A stretch of 47,518 bases of DNA from Planctomycetaceae bacterium (GTDB lineage: Bacteria; Planctomycetota; Planctomycetia; Planctomycetales; Planctomycetaceae). A program made the translations under genes and the position numbers. This document shows positions 34,415 to 42,993 of this stretch, in pieces. The notes beneath the pieces were generated by a model. The model saw only the letters and a program-made list of their open reading frames with translations. It was not told where the DNA came from and searched no databases. The DNA is taken from NCBI GenBank assembly GCA_947476295.1, contig CANJQC010000032.1:1-47518 (forward strand), read 5' to 3'. Positions within the stretch are counted from its first letter, which is position 1. Each line of letters opens with the position of its first letter.

Positions 34415-34532
34415 GATGGACATTCATGTCCGTCGCCCGGCCATGAAACACGGTCGAAGCGAATATCATTGTGCCTTGACTGTTGTTCGACAATGCGGCG
34501 GTGTTTGGCCAATATCTCGGACATGAATGTCC
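34415..34532. repeat. MITE-like element with 15-bp inverted terminal repeats
   Basis: ggacattcatgtccg (34418-34432) and cggacatgaatgtcc (34518-34532) are exact reverse complements, 85 bp apart. Each is itself nearly palindromic. Inside, the two halves pair imperfectly (ggcca...aaacac against gtgtttggcca), so the whole element can fold into a long hairpin. The left end resembles 9913-9949. It lies between rnc and the convergent PQQ-propeller gene; no coding frame spans it. Confidence 0.65.
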
Positions 34533-34544
34533 AAGCTACAGAAA

Positions 34545-36248
34545 TCATAGTTGCTGCGCTGGGGTCATCGGGATTTCCACGCATGCGGCTTCGATTTCAC
34601 TTCGGACAAGCAATTGGCTGCCGGTCATACAAAGAGTGTTCCAGCAAACACCGTCGATGGTCTTCAGAGCACCCAGTTCGCGGTATTCATCCGGCGTCGC
34701 TTCCATGAGGTACAATTCGCCCGATTCGCTATGAAGCAAAATGACTTTGCCAACCATTAGCACTTGACCGTGACCAAAGCGACCGCGGCGTTTCCACATT
34801 TGTTCGCCGTCTGACAGGCGAGCACATTCCATGAAGCCGTTGGAAAGCGAATACGCATAGCCATCCTGAATAACGGGGCTGGTCAGTTTGGTCTTCAAAA
34901 CCTTCGAACTGCTCCAGACAGAGGACGCGATCAGCTTGCCGCCCTTTGCTTCCAGATGAATGCGTTCTCCGCCGCCGTCCGGATATCCCTTGGATGTCAG
35001 CACATCCGTATCTGAAAGTACAGAAATCTGCGACGTGTTGGCTCCGCCATCGGATTCGCCAGGGCGAGCATGTCTCCACAGGATTTCACCTGTTGCAGGG
35101 TTCAATCCCAGTGCCTGAGATTCGCACGTCAGCAGAATCTGACGCTGTCCGGCAAGCGTGGCGAGCACAGGAGAACCGTAGGCAATCATAGCGTCGCCGC
35201 CTTTCCATTTGAGTGTGCCGGTTTGCAGATCAAACGCCAGCAGAGTCGCTCGGGTCTCGCCGTCCGGCCCTCCGCCGGCGACAACGACCGTTTCATCCAC
35301 GATCAATGGAGCGCCCGATCGAGCCCATGCCAGTCTGGTGTTTTCTTCGAACTGCGTCCTGAAGCCATCGGAGTCTTCGACTTCGCTCAGTCTGATGCCA
35401 AGGATTGCGTTCAAATCCCTTTGCCAGACCACCGAGCCGTCAGAGCCGTTCAGACAGACAAGGTTTCCCACGGCACCGACTGCATAGACCTGGCTCTGAT
35501 GAATCGTTGGCGTGGAACGAGGTCCGATTCGACCCAGCCCCATCTTGTCTTTGTGCCGTGCGGCGTGACTGTAGATCCACTTGAGTTCACCAGTGCTGAT
35601 TTCGTAACACGTCACGCATTCCTGATCTCCCCGCTGCTCCATCGTGACGGCGTAACCGTTACGGGCGGAGAACCCGGACCAGCCTGCTCCGATCGGCTGT
35701 TTCCAGATGATACGTGCGTTATGCACGAATGCTGCAGAGTCAATCTGCTGACCATTCGCGACGATGCCGTTTTGTCCTGGGCCAAGAAACCGTGGGAAAT
35801 CTGTCGCAGATTCAACCGACAAATCAGCGTTGGCTTTCATGGTCGCATCTGTTGTTAGGACTTCACGACGCTGAGCCCAGATCGGTTCGAATCGAAGCAG
35901 ATTGACGTCGCCGCCGTGTACCGGACGGAAGACTTTCAGCGACGCGAAGGTCACCAACACTAAAAGCGTTGCACCCACAAGTCTGTTCCACCACCTCCAG
36001 CGGCTGAACAATAAAATCCACGCCAGCCACAGCACGATCAAACCACCGGCAGTGAAAACCGTCACCACCATGATGACGTCGAGCCCCAGATTCACAGCGT
36101 CTTCGATTTCGCTGACAAATACTTGAGCCAGCGCTGCTGCAGCCACAATCAGAACGGTCAAGATCGTCATTTTGAGCGGGAATCGGCGACGACGGGCGGC
36201 GAACTTTGGTTCAACGGCATTAGGCTGGGCAGTGGAAACGGTAGGCAT
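34545..36248 (-). CDS. Membrane-anchored PQQ-like beta-propeller protein
   Basis: 567 residues. Three N-terminal membrane helices are visible (MTILTVLIVAAAALAQVFV, IMVVTVFTAGGLIVLWLAWIL, LVGATLLVLVTFASLKV). A PQQ_2-type propeller of about 430 residues follows: 'NGYAVTMEQRGDQECVTCYE', then 'ISTGELKWIYSH', 'GNLVCLNGSDGSVVWQRDL', 'LLAFDLQTGTLKWKGG' and 'LGLNPATGEILWRHARPG'. The repeated 'tGe..W' motif defines the blades. Such proteins in this lineage look like quinoprotein dehydrogenases but usually lack the catalytic Asp/Ca site, so enzyme activity is uncertain. The gene is preceded on its strand by the DUF1571 gene and that gene's terminator. Confidence 0.87.
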   Translation of the reverse strand: MPTVSTAQPNAVEPKFAARRRRFPLKMTILTVLIVAAAALAQVFVSEIEDAVNLGLDVIMVVTVFTAGGLIVLWLAWILLFSRWRWWNRLVGATLLVLVTFASLKVFRPVHGGDVNLLRFEPIWAQRREVLTTDATMKANADLSVESATDFPRFLGPGQNGIVANGQQIDSAAFVHNARIIWKQPIGAGWSGFSARNGYAVTMEQRGDQECVTCYEISTGELKWIYSHAARHKDKMGLGRIGPRSTPTIHQSQVYAVGAVGNLVCLNGSDGSVVWQRDLNAILGIRLSEVEDSDGFRTQFEENTRLAWARSGAPLIVDETVVVAGGGPDGETRATLLAFDLQTGTLKWKGGDAMIAYGSPVLATLAGQRQILLTCESQALGLNPATGEILWRHARPGESDGGANTSQISVLSDTDVLTSKGYPDGGGERIHLEAKGGKLIASSVWSSSKVLKTKLTSPVIQDGYAYSLSNGFMECARLSDGEQMWKRRGRFGHGQVLMVGKVILLHSESGELYLMEATPDEYRELGALKTIDGVCWNTLCMTGSQLLVRSEIEAACVEIPMTPAQQL

Positions 36249-36380
36249 GAACTGTTCTCAAACGGGCGACAAGATTGGTGAGGGTTCTATTCGTGAGTTC
36301 CCCAGTATCATAGTCTGTTCGTTGAATTGAACGAGCCCGTTTCTGTTTGTGTCCTAATACAACCATTCAACCATGTTGAC

Positions 36381-36412
36381 AAAAAAAGTCGCGACCATTT
36401 CTGGTCGCGACT
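36381..36412 (-). terminator. Intrinsic terminator of the DUF1571 gene
   Basis: agtcgcgacca (36387-36397) pairs perfectly with tggtcgcgact (36402-36412) around a 4-nt loop. On the minus strand the hairpin is followed directly by seven T (complement of 36381-36387). It lies 26 bp beyond the DUF1571 stop, so it ends that transcript before the PQQ-propeller gene. Confidence 0.9.
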
Positions 36413-36438
36413 TCGGATGTTCAGGTTGGCATGTTGAT

Positions 36439-37428
36439 TTACATGCGGTAGGCCGGATTGTCGCGGCTGAAATCTTCGGCGACCAGCTTTGCCCCCATAT
36501 CCAGTTGCCGGAACGCATAGTCTTCGATCATTGTCATTTCATCGAGTTGTTCCGGGGTCATTCCTTCAGCGTTATCGCTCCACGTATAGTTCGTCACCTG
36601 AAGTGGCACATGGTAGCGAGTGTCCATCAGTACGATGCTTTTTCGGTAAAGCGTATTAAATTCCGGTGCGCTGTACTCGTACCTGAAGCAATAGCATTCG
36701 CGTTCATCAAACGTCTGATTGGCTAGGCGGCTGCATATCACGCCATGTCCGTGGTTCAGGTCATTCTCGCGATGCACAATCATCTGCCGAATCATGCCGG
36801 CGAGGCCAGCTTCAGTGACCGGGTAGCGTGCGCCGGCCTGGGCTTCGGAACCCAGCGGGTCAAGTTTCAAAGCGGGCAGAATTCGCCCTTTCAGGCCACC
36901 GAGTTTCACCATCATCTGCTTGTCGTCGTATTCATCGTTGTACAATAACTGACGCCCGGTATCTCCGGACTTCCATTTCATGTAGACGCTGAATGTCGGA
37001 TGATGGCGGACTTTCAAATCCATCGTCTGAGTTTCACCGATGTCGCCTTTGATACGTTCTCGCTTATCAAAGGTGACGCGATAATGGTCGATGTTGTCGA
37101 TAAAACGTCCGCCGTCTTTTAGCAGCAACAGCGAAAACTTGATCGCATCGTTGTTGTTCAGGTCGCCACTGTTTACGGTCCTAGGTGCGCCGATGACAGG
37201 GAGTGGGTCGGGTGAATCTGAGGAGCCCGCAAGGATGTCGGGAGGAAGCGGCACGTCAGACGTGTTTTCAGCAGCAGTGATCGTTGAGGCAACCCGCGCA
37301 GCCTGAATTTCTTCACCAGCAGGGACAGGATCAAAGTTACAGCAGATTGCGCCAATGCTCGCTGCGGAAGCACACATCGCTAAGAAATTACGTTTACCGG
37401 ACGACTGAAAGTTACGAATACGCGGCAT
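36439..37428 (-). CDS. DUF1571 family exported protein
   Basis: 329 residues from the ATG at 37428, supported by AGAGG 10 nt upstream; an ATG 24 nt earlier has none. The N-terminus (KRNFLAMCASAASIGAICCN) is a signal, with two Cys that could suggest a lipoprotein, though no clean lipobox is seen. The conserved core 'FIDNIDHYRVTFDKRERIKG' followed by 'METQTMDLKVRHHPTFSVY'-like strands is diagnostic of DUF1571, a planctomycete-rich family that resembles the LolA/outer-membrane lipoprotein-sorting fold. It may carry a lipid or hydrophobic ligand in the periplasm; this is inference. It ends in a strong terminator. Confidence 0.87.
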   Translation of the reverse strand: MPRIRNFQSSGKRNFLAMCASAASIGAICCNFDPVPAGEEIQAARVASTITAAENTSDVPLPPDILAGSSDSPDPLPVIGAPRTVNSGDLNNNDAIKFSLLLLKDGGRFIDNIDHYRVTFDKRERIKGDIGETQTMDLKVRHHPTFSVYMKWKSGDTGRQLLYNDEYDDKQMMVKLGGLKGRILPALKLDPLGSEAQAGARYPVTEAGLAGMIRQMIVHRENDLNHGHGVICSRLANQTFDERECYCFRYEYSAPEFNTLYRKSIVLMDTRYHVPLQVTNYTWSDNAEGMTPEQLDEMTMIEDYAFRQLDMGAKLVAEDFSRDNPAYRM

Positions 37429-38014
37429 CGGGACGGCACCTCTTCTGGGCATAGACGGGCAGATTCGGAATTTCGAACAATTGATGAGATGTGCGTGCGG
37501 TCTGCAACACGCTGAATACCCGCAGCATTGTTTCTACAACAACTTCCGTGGCGTCCATTCCGTTAAGACTGACTCCGTGAAACCCAGGGCTCGTCGTTTC
37601 CTGATGAAATCAATTTACATTAGGAGCCTGATTCGATTAGCAACGCCAGCACAGGAATCCGCTGTCGGAAGCGATGAAATCCGCAATGACAGGAGACAGC
37701 GTTCAATTGTCCGGCGTGTGACAGGTGATCAGACAGGAACAATAACTGTGGTGATTTTCAGGCCGCAAAGAGCAACAGATTCAGCTACCCACTCATCGTC
37801 ACAAATTCTCGGAAATATTTCTCCGTCATGTGCATTTTCAGGCAGACTTTGCCGGTCGGACGCGAACGCTCGGATCAATTCGGCAAACACAAAAAAGTCA
37901 CGCTGGTTTGACTTGCGGGAATCTTCGGTCATCCTTGCCGGACCTGTACGATCTGACGACCCATCGATACAGGACAGATCATCCTTTTTTTTGCCGCATT
38001 GCTCACGTAATCGA
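37429..38014. other. Divergent intergenic region before the OleC-like gene
   Basis: 586 bp. One plus-strand frame happens to be open from 37481 into the OleC-like gene. Its translation is irregular, with no domain and with an odd Arg/Ser-rich composition, so I treat it as non-coding leader. Promoters for both neighbours should lie here; none could be pinpointed. Confidence 0.5.
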
Positions 38015-39685
38015 ATGGCTAACGACGAATTCAATATCGCTGACCGGCTGCGAATTTCCGCCGAAATGGTTCCCAACCAGCGCGCTGTGGTATTCCCGGA
38101 AACACGGGATGCGGCAGGTCGAGTCGCATGGACACATGTGACTTTTCGGCAATTGGACGCCGAAGTTGATGCCATTGCTCGCGGCCTCATTGGACTTGGT
38201 GTTTTGCCCGAACATCGGATCGTGCTCATGGTGCGACCGTCAATCGAGTTCATTGCGTTGAGTTTCGGGATTATGCGGGCAGGAGCCTGTTGCACGCTGA
38301 TCGATCCCGGTATGGGAAAACGCAGCGTTCTCCGCTGCCTGGACACAGTCGATCCCGACGGCTTCGTGGCGATCACACCGGTGCATGTTGTCCGGCGGCT
38401 GATGCCATGGCGATTCCGCAACGCGAGGTTCAACGTGGTGGTTGGTCCGCCGACACGTCGCCTGGGTTGTGAGTCCTATCGGCAGCTCGTGGACGCAGGC
38501 CGACGTTGCAATATCTCGTTACCAACCACGACGGCAACGGATTCGGCAGCCATTATTTTTACTTCCGGCAGTACCGGGCCTCCGAAGGGAGTTCACTACG
38601 AACACGGAATGTTTAACGCGCAAGTGGAACTGATTCGGGATCGGTATCAGATCCAGCCGGGTGAAGTGGATTTGCCGGGCTTCCCACTGTTCTCCCTGTT
38701 CAACCTGGCGATGCAGGTCACGTCTGTTATTCCGGACATGGACCCGACTAGGCCTGCGGCGGCAAATCCGGAACTGATCGTCGAAGCGATTGAGTCACAG
38801 AATGTAACTCAAGCCTACGGGTCACCGGCATTATGGAATCGCGTCGGGCGATATTGTGAGGAGCGTGACATTACGATGTCCACATTGCGACGGATCCTGT
38901 CAGCCGGAGCACCAGTACCCAACCACGTGTTGAAGCGGATGACGAACGCACTTGAACCGTCTGCCAGCTTCTTCACACCCTACGGAGCCACCGAATGTCT
39001 GCCCGTCGCATCGATCTCGGCTCGAGAGGTCCTGCAGGAAACCGCCACGCTTACAGCGGCTGGAAAAGGAACGTGTGTCGGACACGTCTTCGACGGCATG
39101 CGTGTAAAGATCATCAAAACGAGTTTCCAGGTGGTGCCGGAGATTAATCAAGCGGTCGGCGTTGCCAACGGTCAAATTGGAGAAATCATCGTCAGCGGTC
39201 CGGTGGCGACTCGTGAGTATTTCCATCGACCAGACGCAACGGAAATGGCAAAGATCAAAGATGGCCATTCATTCTGGCATCGCATGGGTGACGTCGGCTA
39301 TTTCGACGACGCAGGGCGGCTCTGGTTTTGCGGACGCAAAGCACACATCGTGTCAACACCAACCGGCCCGATGTATTCCGTCTGCTGCGAGGCCATCTTT
39401 AACAATCATCCGGCCATCTACCGCTGTGCACTGGTTGGAATCGGTGCAAAGGGTCAGCAAACGCCTATAATCGTGGCCGAACCGGAGCTCGGGAAATTTC
39501 CGGCATCGGATCGCGACCGTCAACAATTGCGCGATGAACTGCTGCAACTGGGGGCACAGAATCCGCTCACGGCAAGCATTAGCCGAGTTCTGTTTCATCG
39601 GAGTCTTCCCGTTGATACGCGGCACAATGTGAAAATCAATCGTGAACTGCTGGCAGGATGGGCCGCGCGACAGGCAATTGAATAG
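38015..39685 (+). CDS. AMP-dependent ligase, OleC-like (olefin beta-lactone synthetase family)
   Basis: 556 residues from ATG 38015, where similarity to the family begins. ANL-superfamily motifs are all present: the P-loop TSGSTGPPKG at 183-192, 'TPYGATECLPVA' (A5), and 'MGDVGYFDDAGRLWFCGRK' (A7/A8). The 'FPLFSLFNLAMQVTSVIPDM' followed by 'DPTRP' block is typical of the OleC/fatty-acid-CoA-ligase-like branch. OleC converts beta-hydroxy acids to beta-lactones with ATP in long-chain olefin synthesis. Its partners OleA, OleB and OleD are not in the window, so it could be an ordinary acyl-activating enzyme. The stop lies within the following kinase frame (44-bp overlap). Confidence 0.85.
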   Translation: MANDEFNIADRLRISAEMVPNQRAVVFPETRDAAGRVAWTHVTFRQLDAEVDAIARGLIGLGVLPEHRIVLMVRPSIEFIALSFGIMRAGACCTLIDPGMGKRSVLRCLDTVDPDGFVAITPVHVVRRLMPWRFRNARFNVVVGPPTRRLGCESYRQLVDAGRRCNISLPTTTATDSAAIIFTSGSTGPPKGVHYEHGMFNAQVELIRDRYQIQPGEVDLPGFPLFSLFNLAMQVTSVIPDMDPTRPAAANPELIVEAIESQNVTQAYGSPALWNRVGRYCEERDITMSTLRRILSAGAPVPNHVLKRMTNALEPSASFFTPYGATECLPVASISAREVLQETATLTAAGKGTCVGHVFDGMRVKIIKTSFQVVPEINQAVGVANGQIGEIIVSGPVATREYFHRPDATEMAKIKDGHSFWHRMGDVGYFDDAGRLWFCGRKAHIVSTPTGPMYSVCCEAIFNNHPAIYRCALVGIGAKGQQTPIIVAEPELGKFPASDRDRQQLRDELLQLGAQNPLTASISRVLFHRSLPVDTRHNVKINRELLAGWAARQAIE

Positions 39686-40913
39686 TGAGCTCTTGGCGAT
39701 AGTCGATCAGGAACAGCACCAATCAACTCAGCTTGAAAGCACAATTCGAAATCTGCATGGCTCTGAGTTTGGGATTCGTGGCAGGATGGAATTCCTTTTC
39801 ACGGCGATTCTTGGCATGACTGGTAGTCACTATAAGCTTCGTCTTGCAGCCGTTAAGACTCTCGCTCTGAAGATGCTGCCGTTGGTTGCACCTCTTGATC
39901 AACGTCAGATTCAGCGATTTCAGAACGAAGCTCGGGCGGCCGCACAACTCAACCACCCGAATATTGTTCCCGTGTACGCGGTGGGCTCCGAGGCGGATTA
40001 TCATTATTACGCGATGCAACTGATTGAAGGACATGATATCGCTCATTTTATTCGTCAAGCAAAAAAATTCGTGGAATCGAAAGTGGCACACCGTTCGGGT
40101 AATACACCGGCCATAATGAATCACACGACTCTTAAGGATGATTTGAACGATACCGCCCCCGCCGGAATGCATTCGAGATCAGGTCAGCACAGTTCATCTT
40201 CGGTCTCTTTTCCATCGGCAGACTTCATTGACATGATGGCGGACAGGAAGTCATCTGTGCCCGCAACGGACGTTTTCCGGTCGCTTGTTCAAATCGGCAT
40301 ACAGGCGGCGGAAGCACTGCATCATGCACACCAGCTAGGCATCGTGCATCGGGATATCAGGCCTTCAAATCTGCTGTTGGATGACAACGGAACTGTCTGG
40401 GTCGCCGATTTTTGTCTGGCTCAGATTCAGGGCGCCGGCGCATTGACGACGACCGGTGAGGTGATCGGAACGCTGCGATATATGAGTCCTGAACAGCCGC
40501 TGGGACAGCGAGTTCTGGTAGACCAGAGAACAGACATCTATTCGCTGGGCATGACACTTTACGAGATGCTGACACTAAAAAAAGCCTACTACGGACAGGC
40601 ACCGAAAGAAATTATCCGACAAGTGTGTTTTGATGATCCGGCGGGCATTCGTCGCTTGAATCCCCGGGTTCCTGTGGAACTGGAAACGATCATTCTGAAG
40701 GCGATGTCAAAAAGTCCCGATGACCGTTATCAGACCGCGCAGGAACTTGCAGACGAGCTACGCAGATTTCGCGATGACCTGCCGATTCTGGCACGTCGAC
40801 CCACATTACTACAGCAGACGCGCAGGTGGATTCGCCGTCACGTCGCAATAGCCACAGCAACTGTCATTGCGGGCTCTATTGTATACATACCTGAGCAGAT
40901 TCGCGGTTGGTAA
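39642..40913 (+). CDS. Degenerate serine/threonine protein kinase, truncated
   Basis: 423 codons. The kinase fold is recognisable: 'LALKMLPLVAPLDQRQIQRF' with the presumed VAIK-type Lys, 'NEARAAAQLNHPNIVPVYAV', HRD at 236-238 in VHRDIRPSN, and 'GTLRYMSPEQPLGQRVLVDQ' (APE equivalent). Defects are clear: the Gly-rich loop reads RGRME instead of GxGxxG, the HRDxK Lys is Arg, and DFG is DFC (256-258). After the usual membrane-proximal 'RRWIRRHVAIATATVIAGSI' the protein stops where other planctomycete kinases continue into a membrane helix and a large extracytoplasmic region. The start is uncertain; it overlaps the upstream gene, and ATG 39786 is an alternative. Probably a pseudokinase or pseudogene. 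Confidence 0.72.
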   Translation: MNCWQDGPRDRQLNSELLAIVDQEQHQSTQLESTIRNLHGSEFGIRGRMEFLFTAILGMTGSHYKLRLAAVKTLALKMLPLVAPLDQRQIQRFQNEARAAAQLNHPNIVPVYAVGSEADYHYYAMQLIEGHDIAHFIRQAKKFVESKVAHRSGNTPAIMNHTTLKDDLNDTAPAGMHSRSGQHSSSSVSFPSADFIDMMADRKSSVPATDVFRSLVQIGIQAAEALHHAHQLGIVHRDIRPSNLLLDDNGTVWVADFCLAQIQGAGALTTTGEVIGTLRYMSPEQPLGQRVLVDQRTDIYSLGMTLYEMLTLKKAYYGQAPKEIIRQVCFDDPAGIRRLNPRVPVELETIILKAMSKSPDDRYQTAQELADELRRFRDDLPILARRPTLLQQTRRWIRRHVAIATATVIAGSIVYIPEQIRGW

Positions 40914-41439
40914 GCTGTTCGAAATGTCGCAGGGCGAGGACTTCGCGGTCGATGTCTTTCATTTCCGACAGAGCTTCATTGAGCTTCTGAGACATTTCTT
41001 CCCGCAGCGCGGCTTCACTGGGGCTGGTGAGATTGTCCAGCAAATGAAATGATAACGACGTGAATGTGGACGATGATGACCAGCCATGATCAATCGGAAA
41101 CTCGGCGCCAGCGTTGCGTTTCTGAGTGCTCAAGTGACGCCGATGAATGTCGATCAGCGTCTGGCTGGTGATCAGACGAAACCACACAAAGATCGAACGC
41201 AACGCATCGATCAGAAAATGATCAATCCGCTGCACAGCGGACATCCATGCTTCCTGCAGCACGTCGTCTGCATCAACGCGACCATGCAATCGCGGGTCCA
41301 TACGAAACGTCACCATGCGCCACAGACGATCGCGATGCTGCAGGAATAATTCCGCCAGCCCGTTCTGGTCGCCGTTTGCAACAAGTGCAATCAGGTCTGA
41401 TTCTGATAAGCTGTTGGACACAATTCCTGTGATCCTCAA
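40876..41439 (-). CDS. ECF sigma factor, C-terminally truncated
   Basis: 187 codons from TTG 41439 (GTG 41421 is also possible). Region 2 is intact ('ELFLQHRDRLWRMVTFRMDP' and 'DADDVLQEAWMSAVQ', ending 'FVWFRLITSQTLIDIHRRH'). The linker and the first helix of region 4 ('MKDIDREVLALRHFEQLTN') are present, but the protein ends at RESAQVCIQ. The remaining helices that bind the -35 element are missing. The ending overlaps the convergent kinase 3' end by 38 bp, which is consistent with one rearrangement having cut both genes. It could still bind core RNA polymerase but probably not promoters. Confidence 0.8.
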   Translation of the reverse strand: MRITGIVSNSLSESDLIALVANGDQNGLAELFLQHRDRLWRMVTFRMDPRLHGRVDADDVLQEAWMSAVQRIDHFLIDALRSIFVWFRLITSQTLIDIHRRHLSTQKRNAGAEFPIDHGWSSSSTFTSLSFHLLDNLTSPSEAALREEMSQKLNEALSEMKDIDREVLALRHFEQLTNRESAQVCIQ

Positions 41440-41556
41440 CCGGGACGAAGGTTCGGCGACAATGATTTTTCAAACGATCCCGAGTTGGTCGAATTTCCAG
41501 CCCGTTTTGTATCTGCGATTGCCGCCGAATTGAAGCGAACCCGATTGAAGCCGACG

Positions 41557-42993
41557 CTATTGCCGCAACTGGACTGGTTCCAAGGCACTCACTTCGATCA
41601 CGTCGCGTTTCTCCTTTTCCGAGAACCGTGTTCCCTGAACTCCGACCTGCTGGCCGACATACGAATCCAGACTCACACTACCGGTCGTCTTCAGATCGGC
41701 CAGAATTTTTCCAGCGGGCGACATCAGCACATAGCCTGATCCCTGAGCCGGGTCGGCGGCGCGTTGCAGAATTCCCGCGCCGATGAAACGATTCTGTGGG
41801 CTTCCGGGTGTGATCACTGACGGTGATGCTGCCGAAGCGTTATCGGCCACAGTGCCGCTCAAGCCACTGTCAGACGCAGCATCCTTCGTTTCGACAGGAG
41901 CACCTTCCATCGCAAGATCGGACGACGGATTTTGATCGCCCTGCACGTACTGTTCGAACGCCTGTGCCAGTTGAGTCGCCTGACCGGCGATCACTACAGA
42001 TTCCGGCCCTGCGGCTGCAGTCAGTGCAGGTACCAGCGGGGTCGCAAGTGTGTTCGAATTTCGAGCGACTAACGCAGCATCACGCTGTTCCGTCTGCGAG
42101 GTCAGTTGTCGCAGTTCCAGCATCTTCGCCAGACGACGACGGTAACGTTCGATCGCCGGATAACGCATGTCGATGGTTCCAGAGAGAGACTTCAGGGTCA
42201 CACTTTCCTGAAGCATCCGGTATTCAGTTTCAATCGCGTCCAGATTCCAGGTGGAAGAATCATTACGCAACATCTCTCCAAAACGTCGGTCGATATCGGC
42301 CAGTTGCTGGCGTTCCGAATGTTTCTGCTGAGCCGCCGACAACGCGGCACTTGGGGCGACCAGCGGAGCATCGGTGACGCCCACAGTGGTCGGAACAATT
42401 CCTGCGATCGACGGAAACACCTGCACGCCTTCGGGTCGAGAGGCGTTGCCAGGCACAGCGTAAGGATCGGTGTTCATCTGAGCGCGATGTTCGGCATCAA
42501 TCGGCACAAGCGCTGAACCTGGAATCCAGCGGCGTTCACGCGCAGGCGGTGCGATCTGCAGCATCGACTGAGGCCCGTTGCTCGTGACAATCTGTCGCTG
42601 CCCCATGATGGCAATTTTGTCGCCGGTCTTCAGGCGTCGCTGAAAGACCGATGCTTCGTCGCCAAATTCGCTGCCCACAAAAGCGATGACACTTTCTTCA
42701 GCGACTTCGCCTTCAGCGTCGTTCAGGCGTTTGACATAGCGTTCAGGGACCCAGCTAAAACTGCCCTGTGGCGGATCGATCATGTACCAGCCACCGGGAT
42801 CATGTCGATGTACGGTAACGACAGTCTCGCGGGGAAGTTTCTGAGTTGGATAGTACGAGTCCCCCGCGCCACTGCGGACGAAGACTTCATCGACCGCAAC
42901 TTTTGCTTCGTAGGGAAAGCTCTTGATCTGTGCTGCGGCAATCTGAGCGGACAGAGTTGATATCAGAAATGCGACGACGGCGAATGCACGCAT
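41557..42993 (-). CDS. Secreted SH3b-domain protein
   Basis: 478 residues from the ATG at 42993, chosen because GGAGG lies 7 nt upstream; an in-frame ATG at 43038 has none. The signal peptide is 'FAVVAFLISTLSAQIAAA'. A bacterial SH3 domain at about residues 25-90 ('VFVRSGAGDSYYPTQKLPRE', 'PPQGSFSWVPERYVK') probably binds cell-wall or matrix polymers. A second, SH3-like segment may follow. The middle is helical, and the C-terminal roughly 80 residues form a small beta domain ('SPAGKILADLKTTGSVSLDS'). No enzyme motif was seen. Confidence 0.82.
   Translation of the reverse strand: MRAFAVVAFLISTLSAQIAAAQIKSFPYEAKVAVDEVFVRSGAGDSYYPTQKLPRETVVTVHRHDPGGWYMIDPPQGSFSWVPERYVKRLNDAEGEVAEESVIAFVGSEFGDEASVFQRRLKTGDKIAIMGQRQIVTSNGPQSMLQIAPPARERRWIPGSALVPIDAEHRAQMNTDPYAVPGNASRPEGVQVFPSIAGIVPTTVGVTDAPLVAPSAALSAAQQKHSERQQLADIDRRFGEMLRNDSSTWNLDAIETEYRMLQESVTLKSLSGTIDMRYPAIERYRRRLAKMLELRQLTSQTEQRDAALVARNSNTLATPLVPALTAAAGPESVVIAGQATQLAQAFEQYVQGDQNPSSDLAMEGAPVETKDAASDSGLSGTVADNASAASPSVITPGSPQNRFIGAGILQRAADPAQGSGYVLMSPAGKILADLKTTGSVSLDSYVGQQVGVQGTRFSEKEKRDVIEVSALEPVQLRQ

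Noticed and set aside
35070-35858. Plus-strand 262-codon ORF antisense to the PQQ-propeller gene
   Set aside because: Composition typical of an antisense shadow; the minus frame has clear propeller repeats.
37481-38014. In-frame N-terminal extension of the OleC-like gene
   Set aside because: The 178 extra codons have no domain, an odd composition and several weak segments; similarity to the ligase family begins at ATG 38015.
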